DNA from: Gavia stellata
Taxonomy: Eukaryota > Chordata > Aves > Gaviiformes > Gaviidae
Length of the DNA stretch: 64,000 nt
Direction of reading: 5' to 3'
NCBI RefSeq assembly: GCF_030936135.1
Contig: NC_082618.1
Coordinates: 7,723,034-7,787,033, forward strand
Position 1 is the stretch's first letter. Each line of letters begins with the position of its first letter. The notes beneath the pieces were generated by a model that searched no databases, was not told the origin of the DNA, and worked only from the letters and a program-made list of their open reading frames with translations. Shown one piece after another: positions 31,101 through 43,100 of this stretch. The position numbers and the translations under genes are program-made.

Positions 31101-34100
31101 CAAAGCCGGAGAGGAGTCCCCGCACCCCCCTGGGAGAGGGGTGGGAGTAAGCCCACCCATCAGCAGCTCACTGAAGGGTTTGGGTGCACCCAGCCCGGGT
31201 GGGGGCCCACCGGGATGCCCGGGGACCACCAGCCAGCAGCGGGGAGGCGTGCCCTGCTGCCAGCTTCAAGCACGTCTTTCCCCTCCTCTGGTCCCAGCAC
31301 AGGCTGGCAGCGGGGCAGGAGGGGGCCCAGGTGCCCCCACCCCGGGTGCCCATCCTTGGCGGGTCGGGGTGAAAGCTGAGCCAGGCAGCAGCTCCGTGCC
31401 GGGCGGGCTCAGCGGGGGCACGAGTGTCTGGTTGCCAGCGCGGCATGGAGCCCCCGCATATGCCTCTCGGCACACGGTTTCATTTCCATTCTCCACGCCT
31501 TGTAATTGGGCTCATGCAACAGCAGGCTCTCGGGATGCTAATGACATGCTGATTCACAAATTAGGGAGCAATTCGAGCCTGGCGCTGGGGCGCGGGGCAG
31601 CCGTGGTCCTGCACCTCACCCCATCATGGGCTCCTGCATCCCACCCCACTGTGGGCTCCTGCATGCCAACCCCCCGCGGGATCCTGCATCCCACCCCACC
31701 ATGCAGTCCTGCATCGCACCCCACCGCAGGGCCCTGTCCGGGACCAACACTCCCCCGAGCCCACCCTGCCCCATCCAGCGTCCCCCGGCACAGAGGTACC
31801 CACGTCTTTGCCGCGGATCTGGTCCTCGGTGAGCTGCACCTCGATGAGGGGCCGCACGGTGGTGAAGAGCTTCCACCAGGGCCAGTCCTTCACCCCCTTG
31901 TTCTTCTTGATGTTCTTCTGCACGCACCGGATGGCCAAATCCTGGATCTGTGCGGGGCAACGGTGTCAGCACAGGGTGCCGCCGGCAGGGCAAAGCAGGG
32001 CGGGCAGTGCTCAGCACCTCTGCCGGCACCCCGGCACGCTCCCCTTCGTTAGCATTTGGGTTAATTGCGCCTGGCTTATCTGCTGTTTGATTCCCTCCAG
32101 CCCCTCCAAACTGCCAAGATGCCTATTTTACGCCCTCTTTAATAATAAAAGTAGGAGCCGATACGCCGCTTCATCCTGCCGTGACAATGCCCAGCACCCT
32201 CCCCATCGGTTCCCCCCGGCCGTCCCGGTTCCCCCTGGCCCCCCACGGCTGGGCAGGCGCGGGGGGAGGCGGGAGGAGGAGGCGCTGGCCCAGGCAGCGG
32301 CAGAAAGGCTGCGCTGCCCATTTTAGGCGAAATTGTGCGGTGGAGCGGGGAGGGGAGAGCCGCTGGGACGAACCTTCCTCTTCTTGAACTGCTGCCGTGC
32401 CAGGAAGCCCCTGCACGCCGCCTGGAAGAGGGTGATGTTCCTGCTGGTCTGTGCGTCCCGCTGCTCCTCCAGCCTGGCCAGCGACCCGGCCCGGAAAAAC
32501 ACCTGCGGGAGGGGAGCGGGGCGAGATGCCGACGGGTGCCGACATCCCTCCAGCCACGCCGTGCCACCCTCCCGCCGCCCCGGCCGGCAGGGATGCGGCT
32601 CTCCCCTCTGCAGTCACTGGTCCTGTCCCCCACTGCGGGGCTTTTATTCCCACGGCACGAGGCACGAGGAATGCTGTAGGTGGGAGCGAACAGTGCCGCT
32701 CTTGTGCTGCCCCGCCACGCTGTGCCAAGCTGTGCCGCCCGCACCCGCCCCGTGCCGTCGCCAGCACCCGCAGCCAGCATTCGGTGTCATACCCGGCTCA
32801 AGCCCATGTGGTAGCTGCTCTTCTCCAGGTCCAGTGACTCCAGGAGCTCCTCCACTGCCTGCGGGGAGGGAGAGGTGTCAGGGCCGGGCTGGCGGCTCCC
32901 CAGGGTGCAGGGGAACCCCAGGGTGCAGGGGACCCTGGACCGCAGCGCTGGCCCCGGCACAGGGCACGTACCCGCTTCTCATCCACCACGATGTAGTTGC
33001 GCCCGTGCTTCTTGGTCAGGTGCGGGGCCAGGACGTCAAAGCGCCGCCTGAACTCCGCAAACACCATGTGGTCGGGGTACCCTGCGGGGAGCAAGGGAGA
33101 GCAGGGCTGCAGGGGCAGCCGGGACGCCCAGGGGACGGCAGGCACAGCCCTGCGTGCCCTGACTCCCTGGGGCCCATCTTTTGGAGAGCTGATGGGGTCA
33201 CCCCATGTGGCAAAAGCTCCCCCGGGGGCTGGGCACGGCTGGAGCACCCTGACCCTGCCCGGGAGGTTTTCCTTGGCTGTGTCCTCCAGCAATTTTGGCT
33301 GGGATCTGGGGAGAAAGTGGCCAGTTCCGGCCTCAGGAGGAGCACAGGGACACGTGTGTCGCTTGTGCAAGCAAACAGGCCCCACTCCGGCTCCGCTCTG
33401 AGCCGCAGCCAACTTCTGCATTAGGCTCACAGTGCTGAGCCTCCACATCTTAATTAACGACGCGGTATCGACAGAGACGCTGACCACGGCACAGCCGGCT
33501 GGCCACGGCCATCGATCCAGGAGGTGTGCGGGCAGCATCGATTTCCAATCGTGGCAGGAAGGGTCCAGCCTCCAGGAAATAAAACCTCGGCTGGGTGGCC
33601 GGCCACGCGTATTGATAAATGCTTTGCTGAGCATGACCCGGAGTCCCTCGCCCCAGCGGGACAGGGGCCGGCTGCCAGCGGGAGAGCTGCCAGGAGCTGG
33701 CGGCACCAGCGGAGACACCCAATTAAGGCCATGCCTGTCCCCGAAGTAGATAACAGCCCCGTGGAGGAGGGGAGACAGGGACAGGACCGCCCTGGCGGGA
33801 TGGCTGGAAGCCATGGGGCTCGGAGCAAGGGCACGTGCCGAAGGGGTTCCCCGGGGGAGCTTTGGCTCCCCAGGGAGGAGATGCAACCAGGACCCCCACG
33901 GCATCCATCCCCGCAATGGGATGCACACTGCAGCCCTGGCATCCCCCCGCCCGGGGTGCCAGGGGTGCCGGCGGCACGGCTCACCTTGGCGGTACATGCG
34001 GAGGGTGTCAAGCAGGCGGGAGCCGCGGAGCTGGGCACGCAGGAGGGGCACGTCCAGCTGCATGAGCCCGGCCTCGCAGTGCTCCGCCGGCAGCTCCAGT

Positions 34101-37100
34101 TCGCTGCCGCTCACCCGCCGGCACGGCAGAGCCCGGGGGTCCCCGCCGCCCCCCGCCGCCTTGGGCAGGAAGCAGTGCACAAAGTGGAGCTTGGACTTCT
34201 TGATGCTGTCGATGAGGGCGTCCTGCAGGCATGGGAGAGCAGGGTGAGCGGTGACACGCAGCAGTGCCACAGCTGGACCCGGGGATGCCCCCTTGGCACC
34301 CCCTCACTCACCACTTGCAGCTTGATCTGGATGCAGAGGGACTTCTTCTTGACAGCGGCCACGCCGGTGGTGAAGGTCTTGCGCATGCTGGTGGCCCGGC
34401 GCAGGGCCAGCTGGGACCCCCCCTCCAGCCCCGCCACTGAGCCCGACAGCACCAGCGCCGACCCACCGCGGCCGGCAAACAGGCTGCTGATGACCTTCCT
34501 GCGGAGCAGGGAGGGGACGTCACCTCCCAAAATCACCTCTCCCCCCCACCGTGTCCCTCCCCGCCCCGGGACCCCACTCACTTCTGTGACTCCTGCAGCA
34601 GGACGGAGGCATTTTGGGAGGCCGGGTTGTGCTTGACATGGTTGAGCCAGCCCGTGGCATCATACTCCACCCAGTTGGTCCCCGAGCTGTGACCCAGGAG
34701 GAAGTGTCGGGGCTTGTCGCTGGGGAGCAGCGGGTTGTGCCCTGTGGGGAGACATGGCACCAATGGGCACGAGACCGGCGCTTTGCCAACGCGTGGCCCC
34801 GTGGTGCCGGGCCCCCCCTGACCTTTCTTGCCCCCTTCCTGGGGGCCGTAGTAGGAGAAGAGCCGCTCCAGCAAAGTGTCCTCATTGCCGCCCGGCTGCA
34901 GCGCCTCCTCCTCCAGCAGCCACAGCAGACCCCGCGCCTCATCCGTGCGGGCCAGCGACCGGACCTGCGGGCGACATTGCGCTTGCACCCGGCCCTGCAT
35001 GTCAGTGTCCCCCAGGGCAGGGACGGGAGGACACAGGGGACCTGGGCCACCCGGGGAGCGTGCAACCTTGGCCACTGTCAGCAGCAAGGCAAAGCGGGCA
35101 CCACGTGAGAGGGCCCCTGCTTAACGGAGACCCAGCAGGGAAAGAGTCAGTGCGCAATACTCCAGGCAGCAAGATGCTCGCTGAGGTGGAAAACGCTGTG
35201 CTCAGGCACCCGCGGGGTGAAACCCAGCACAGGGTGGGTGCTAGCAGCCCCCTTTGGTCTCTGCAGCCTCCTCCAGCAAGGACTGGAGCACCCCAGGGAC
35301 TGGTGCACCTTGGGGACCTACGCACCCCGAGGACCAGAGCACCCCAGGGACTGGAGAACCTTGGGAACCCGTGCACTCTGGGGACCCTGCACCCTAGGGA
35401 CCGGGCATCCCAGGGACCAGAGCACCTCAAGGACCGGAGCACCCTGGGGACTGGTGCACCCCAGGGACTGGAGCACCCTGGGGATCGCCCAAGGGCTCCT
35501 CGCCCTCCTTCCCGCAGCACAGGAGAGGTGGTGGGGGATGCCATACTGGGGGATTCACCAGGGATAAGGGCTGCACACGCGCCCATAGCCGCACTCTCAT
35601 GGCCAAGCGTTCAGGACAGCCCCTCTGCTTCCCCTAACTACCGCCGAAGGGCCAGGAAAGCCGCCCAGCCGCCACCTCATGCTACAAACTGCCGTGATGC
35701 GGTCACGAGGAAGCGCGGCGGGTGCTTACCAGTGCCTGGTGCGAGGGCTGGTCTACAGCAGCTACAGAGCCAGAGGAGCCGGGCTCGGCATCAGCCAGGG
35801 CAAGCTCTATGTTCTCCTGGCGAGGGGGGACAGAGGCATGGTTAGTGCCCATGCGGCGGGGGAGCAGCGATAGGGACCGGCAGCAACTCAGGGCCTTGGT
35901 CTCCACGGGGAGGAGGCAGGAGGAAGGGCTTTCCCAGCATCCCACCGCCCGGCTGTGCCGGCATGGCAGAAGGCGATGCTGGGTGCCGAGGGGGAACCAG
36001 AACACATGGAGGGGCTGTCAGCGCCGAGATGGAGCGGCAGCAGTGATCTTCCCCACCACCACCCCCCACAGCCACCCCATCACCTCCCAGCCTGGCACGT
36101 TTGGAGGCAAAGCCGCCTGGCTGGGGCCAAAGCTGCCGGCAAAGGCACTGCCGGTGGTGGGAGCCCTGGGGAAACCCCTGCTGCACTGAGCATCGTGTCA
36201 GAGCTTCGGTTGGACGCAGTCCAGAGCGACTGCAGGGTAAGAAATTGGGGGGGACATCGTAGGAGATGCTTGTGCAGAAAGGGGAGGGGAGGAGGTGATG
36301 GCAGCCCTGGGTGTCCCCGTTACCTCCTTGTAGCGCTCCAGCTCGCGGGCAAAAGTGCGCTGGTGGAAGAGAAGCTGCAGGCGCTCCTGGGTGTAGTTGT
36401 GGCAGAGCTCCTCGAAGGTGGCCCCCCGGCTCTGCCCCGCCAGCTCGGGGTTTTGTGCCCCGGGGGTGTCCACCACCGTCACCGAGCACACCGAGTGCTG
36501 GCTCGACTTCAGTGCCCTGGGGAGGGGGGACAAAGGAACACAGCGGGGTGAGCAGGGGCTGCCGGCCCCCCCAGCTCTCCCCCCTGTCCCTCAGCACCTA
36601 CCTGTTGAGGAGGGAGATGAGGAGGGTGAAGAGCTCGGAGTACAAGCCAGCCGCCATGCCCTCCAGGCAGTCCAGCGCCGTCAGCTTCGGACCTGGCCAA
36701 GGCAACCCTGAGTGTCCCCAGCCCGGTGTCCCCTGGGGCCACCCGCTGTCCCCACCGTCCCTCACCCTACCTGTGCTGCCGTCGCCCAGGGGGGGCTCCT
36801 CAGGGCCCTGCCGGAAGGAGGTGGATCGCTGCAGGGTGCCCTTGGGCTGGTGCTTGAAGATGGAGGAGGAGAGCTCCTCCAGGCTGCAGCCCAGCAGGTA
36901 GGCGGCTTTCTGAGCCCACTCGTGCCGTGCAAACTGCTTCCGCCCGGCTGGAGGGTGGAAAGGGGGCTCAGCGCCAGCCGGGGCATCCCTCCAAATGGGG
37001 GGTATTTCCAGCCAGACCTGGGACCACCTCAGGGTCCCCAGAGTAGGCTGGGGATGCTGTGCACAGTGGGAGCACACGGCTGGTGCCGGAGGGCCGGGAA

Positions 37101-40100
37101 GCATGTTTTGGGGTCTGATTAGAGGAGACGAGGGGTGAACGGCTTCGTGCCTCTGCAGGGCTGAACCCAAAGCCACGCCGTGGGGCTGGGAGCGGGGGTC
37201 ACCCCTTGCCACCGCTGCCCGAGGAACCCTGGGGCCTGCGACGGTGCGGGGCTCTGAGCCACCCCAGCACGGGGACACGTCCCTGCTCGGCCACATGCAT
37301 CGAGCAGCCTCGCTGTGCCGCAGCAGGACAGACCGTGGCTGCTGGACACAAGCACACAGATGCCAGGGGAGGGCAGGGGAGGTGGGAGCAGGTTAATGGT
37401 GACACACAGGGACACGACAGTGGGAAGGTGGTGGCACGTGGGAGGGGGAAGCCAGAGATACACGCAGAGAACAAGACTTTACCTTCGTCGGCGTCTGCAT
37501 TGCAAAAGGGCAGCATGCACCATGCAAACAGAGACAGGGGTTAGAAACAATGGCACGTGACAGCGCAGACACGCGGCACGGGGACGCCGTCCTACCGAAA
37601 CACGCCACACGCAGGCACCGCCACGCCACGCACATGCCAAGCCTGGCCTCTCCCCAGGCATCGCTGCAGTGAGACGCTGCGACCAGGCGTGGGGGCCCCC
37701 CTCCTGTGAGCCCCAGCTGCACCGTGGGCACTGGCGGGGAGCAGCTCAGCTCTGCCCCGAAGCATGGGAAGCCACTGTCGGATCCGCCCCGGTACAAGTG
37801 TCAAGGGGCCAAGGAAACGGGGGCTGGTGCAGCTGAGCTGGCTCTGAGCATCCCCAGCGTCCACAACATGCAGGGGAGGCTCCAGGAGCAGCACAGAGCT
37901 GAGGCTGGGATGCTCGCCCCGAGCAGAATGCGGGGATGCTCCCCCCGAGCAGGATCTGGGGTTCCCCCCCAGCAGGCCCCCACGAAGAGGCTCCCAAACC
38001 GCCGGAGCATCCCGGCGCGGTGGCTGCAGCGGGGCCCTGCTGCCCTCTAGTGCCTCGAAGCACCCCATGGGCCAGCACTGCACCCCACTGCGCCCCCGAG
38101 ACCCCTCCGGCCTCTATCTCTCCATCCCACACTCATCTTTTCCACCAGGACTGCAAATTCCCTCGGTGCAGCCACCAGCTCCAGGTGCCCATTTCGGGTG
38201 TGCCGTGCCCAGGCCCTCCCACCAGCCTGTAGCACCCCGGGGGCTTCCAGTGGCCACGGGGGGAAGGCAAAAGCCCCAGGGGGAGAAAAGCAGCCCCATG
38301 AAGCCCAACTCAACGCCCCCAGGGATGGAGAGCAAAGCCGGTGCCCGTCAGAGCAAGCCCTGCAGCCGACGGTGAGCCCTGGGTGCTGGGGCAGCCCTGC
38401 CCCACGCCACCAACGGTGCCAATAGGACCGAGTCGGGGGGGTCCTGATGGGCAGCAGGCAAATTTGGGGCTGCCAGGGCCCAGCCAGGGGTCAAGGTTGG
38501 TCCTGACACACCAGCAGCATCCCAAGCCCCCATTTCAGCCCCGAAACCAGCACCGCGCGGCACCACCCGGAGCAGAGCCCCCCGCAGCTCTGATTACCGG
38601 CTCCGTCCGCCAGTGGCTCTGCGGGGAGGACAGGGGGGAGAGGTGTTACCCTGAGAATAGGGGGGACACACCCCCCCCCAACTCCCTCAGCCTCAGCCAG
38701 GCCCCCAGTCCCCCAAGTTGGCAGGGGCCAGCCCAGGGTCTGGGGGTGTTCGATTCCCACCAGCCAGTGAGACCACCCCAACCGAGAGGGCAAAGCCGGG
38801 TGCCCCAGAGCGCCCAGGGTGGCAGGGCACTGTCCCTCAGCTGGCACAGCCCCAAACACCCCCCCAGGGCTCAGCCACACTGGGAGGGGGGGTGTTTGCA
38901 AGGTGCTGAGGTGCCAGCGATTGCTCTGGGACCCCATGCAGCCATCAGCCCCGCGCCTCGGCTCGTTAATGCCTCCCAGCCCTGAACAGCTCATTACCTT
39001 TGGTGGCCCCGGCAGCCCCCAGATGATAAATGGCCCCCAGGATGAGCCAGAAGGCCTTCTGCTCATCGCCAGAGATGCCCATCACCTTCATGGCAGCCTG
39101 GAGCTTGTTGAACTGCTGGGTTGCCTTCTGCTTTTCCTCTGGCTGCGGAGAGCAACGGGAGCCATCGGTGTGGGAGCCTGGCTCTGCCTCCCCCTGCACC
39201 CGAATGGGCCAGGGGACGCGGTCCCCCGCCGCAGCCCCCCACCCAGCCCCACAGCAGCGACCTTGGAGAGGGGCACGATGCCGAAGACGTTGTTCTCTGC
39301 CAGGTGGTTGAAGTGAAGCTCAGTCCTGTGGGGATAAACACCGAGATTGGCCCCACGTGGGAGACCCCGGAGACCCTTCCCGGGCCAGGGGCCATGCCCT
39401 CACCCCGCCCCAGCTCACCGCAGGGCGCTGTCGGAGCAGGCCAGCAGGTAGTAGAAGACATTGAAGGTGGCCTCGTTGGCCGGGCGCTTGGCGACACGCA
39501 GCTTCTCCAGCAGCAGCGTCTAACAGAGGTGGGAGGGTTGGGAACCGTCCCCAAGGTCCATGTTCCCCCCCCGAGACCCCCATGGCCCACCCTGGCCTCA
39601 TCCTTGCTGCCAGCCCAGGGTCCCCGCAGAGACGCGAGGGTCTCCTGCCCACCGCAGGGCATCGTATGAATGCAAACGTCGTCTAAGAGACCTGTGAGCA
39701 TCCCCTCTCCTGGGGTGTCTGCTACTACAGGAGCACGAAGTGGCTCTGTTGAATTTTAAGAGCTCTGCTGTTATTGTACCAGGACGGCATCTGGGAGAAA
39801 GACACCCTGATGTCGGGGCTAATTCAAGCAAGGACGGGGAGTCGATCTGATCTGCACACGTCTGGGTGCGAACAAAGACGAGAGCGGGATGCCTGGCTGC
39901 TAAGCGCTGCGAGCACGGCCGGGCAGCCGCTGGCGGTCTGCAGCAGAGCTCACAGGCTAGCACGCATCCAGGCTGCCGGGAGGAAATGCCCCAGTGAGGA
40001 TGGACTAGCTCCCGTGCCGGGGGGGCCACCCTGGCCCCCTCACCTGTACGGAGGCAGATGCCACCTGCCCAGCCTGGTCGAAGTCCAGAGAGATGATCTG

Positions 40101-43100
40101 GGAGAAGCGGGTGGCGTTGCCGTTCATGCCGGTGCTGCTATTGCCAAAAGCCTCCAAGATGGTGTAGAGAGCCTGCCACTTCTCCGCTGCGGGAAGAGAA
40201 GCGGGGCGGTGGGGTGCAGGGGCAGTGTGGCAGGCGGCCAGAACCGGCACCACCGGCCAGGCAAGCGCTGCTGCTCCTGTGCCGTGCTCTACGCCGCAGC
40301 AGCCCTCGAGAGCGCGGTAAAGGGAGCAGCGTGAGAAGGTGAAAGCACGCCGTGTGGCATGGTGTCCGGCCAGCCGCCAACGGGTGCGGGAGGCTGCGGA
40401 GGGCTGTGACCGCAAAGCAAGGGGCGTGCGCAGGTGGCACGGGGACCCCGCGCCCTGCCGAGGACTCACCGGAGAAGACCTTGCCGGTGCTGCCGGCGAT
40501 GGTGGCGAGGTACTGGACAAGGTGCTGGCAGTTGGTGGTTTTGCCGCTGCCACTGGCACCCAGCAGCACGACCGCCTGGTCCTGGCGACTCATCAGCATG
40601 CTGCGGTAGGCGGCCTGGGCCACCGCGTAGATGTGCGGGGACGTGTCCTCCCTGCGGCACCCTTTGAACATGTGCATGACCTGGCGGGGGGCGAGAAGCA
40701 GGCAAGGGTCAGCACCCTGCCACCCCCACCAGCTCCCTCTGCACGGTGGCATGGCTCCCAGCCGCCTGTCCCCTCCGGTGCCCCCCCGGCAGCAGGGTCA
40801 CCTTCTCGGAGTACATGGAGGGGGAGCTCAGTGGGTTGATGATGACCATGGTGGGGCCGGCGTAGGTGTGCAGAAGGTTGCCGCCGTAGCGCTGCCGCAG
40901 CGTGTGCAGCACGCTGGACTCGTTGAGGTAGAGGAGGCTGGCCAGGTCCTCCACGCGGTCACAGGAGGGCGGGTTTGCCTGGCAGCGAGGTGGGGGGGCG
41001 CGTCAGGTGGGGAACGGGGGTCTGCCCCACCGTCCCCCACCCCGCGGCCCTACCTTCTCCACATCGTCCTCCTCCACCTCCAGGACGGCTCCGTCGTGGT
41101 CCAGCTTCACCTTCACCTTGCCCTCGGGCAGGGGGCTGCCCTCCTCCGGCCGCAGCTGGCTGCCTGCGAGGGGCACAGGGCACTCAGCGGGGCCGTGCTG
41201 GCAGCCCCTTGGGGACACCGTGGCCAGGCCAGGAGGGGCTCGCTGTGCCATGGGGAGGACAGGGCACCCCGTGTCCCGGTGGCACTGGGCTGACCCCCGA
41301 CTCACCCAAGGAGAAGCCATCCCTGTGCACCAGCCACACCTTCTCGGTCTCGTACCAGGCCTCCTCGGCCGCTATCTGCTCCTCCGTCTTGGCCTGCGGG
41401 ACAGTGGGATGTGGGGTGGTCGTGGTCACCTGCCCACCATCTCGTCCCCTCCCCACATCCCTGGGGCTGGAGAGAGCAGGGCTGCCTGGCCACCCTGCAG
41501 CCCCAAGGGCACCCTGGCCACGTGCCAGGCAGCCACAGCCACCCTCTGCGAGCCCCAAGCCCTCCTGGCACGTGTCCCCGGCTTGCCCGCTGCCTCCAGG
41601 GACCCCAGTGGGCTCGGGGCCGCAGAGACCACCAGGGCCCTGCCATGGCTTGGGGTGGACATGAAGTCACAGTGGCCCAAGAACGCATTCACTACAGCCA
41701 CCTTGGGCAAGCCCGGAGGGGCCGAGCTCCCAAACCACAATCCAGAGAGCAGGTACCCATGCCAGCCACGTGCTGGGATGCAGGGACACCGGGCATGCTG
41801 TGGGGACATGGGACATGCTGCAGGAACACAGGGCGGGGACACGCTGTAGGGATACAGGACACGCTGCAGGGACATAATGGAGGGACACAGGACATGGCAC
41901 AGTGATGGCAGAGTACCGCGGCACGGGAAATGCCAGGCTGGCATGGCCGGCACAGCGGGGATGTCCCCGCCACCAACGAGCAGGGCAAGCCCCAAAGCCA
42001 AACCTGAGCTGCAGCAGGGACGGGGCCAAAGGGGGCTGCTGGGGCATCGTCCACTTGACCCTGGCGAGGCCGAGAGACAGGGGGTGAAGGCGAGAAGGGT
42101 TAACCTCTGCCCCGCAGACAGCACAGAAAGCATCGGGGGGAAGTGAGCGGGGGCAAAGTGCCACCGTGCCAAACCCCATGGGCACTCCTGGTGAGGGCCA
42201 CTGCTGCGGCCAGCGGAGCGGCAGGTCCAGCGCAGCACTGGGGACGCACGGAGCTGGGAAGGACATCGGCCACGAGGCCCCACCACCAAAGTCCCCAGGG
42301 TTGGGGGCCACCACGCCAACCTGCTGCAAGCCTGGCCAGCACTGCTTGCCACGGCTGCTCCGGCATAAGCCATGCATCCTACCTGTACTGGGTGCTCTGC
42401 CCCTTTCTGTCCTGCTCTGCACCCCTGCCCGCCCCAGCTGTGCCACCTCCACCGAGAGCACCCTCCCAGGATGCCCGGCTCCCCGGCACGGCCCCGCTGG
42501 TGAGAGGCACCCAGCCCTGGCTGCTCTGGCACCCTCTGGCTCCGTGGGTGACACGGCAGCCCATGGAGCAGGGTGGGACGGGGAAAGCCTTACGCTCCAG
42601 CATGAGGCGCGGGCGCAGACGCCAGCCCAGCGGCAGACAGAGGATGGCGGGGGGTCGCCGGCAGAGGCAGAGGGCTCCTGAGGATGGGGGTACGGTACCT
42701 GGCTGGGTGCCGAGGCAGAGGCGGCGGGGTCCAGCTAACGGCAGCAAGGAAGGAGGAGAGAAAGGAGAAGAGAAGGGGTGAGAGGCAGAGAGCTGCAGCA
42801 GCACCGCCACGCACCACGGGGCCCAGGCACGGCCACAACCCCCCCGGCACTGCCTGGGCATCGCCCCAGCCACGGGCAGCTGTGCCCAGGCTGCCGCAGG
42901 GATGCCAACAGCGGGGGCTGCTGGGCATCGCAGCTCCCCACAGCCGGGCACGCTGGTCCGGGCAGTGACCCCAAACCCACCGGCATCCCCTGGCATCCCC
43001 AGTCATCCATCCCCTGCTGTCGGTGCCACCCAGAGAGGGACCATGGGGCTAGTGGCCAGGCACAGGGGTACAATCACCCCACGCGGAGCACATGGCACGG

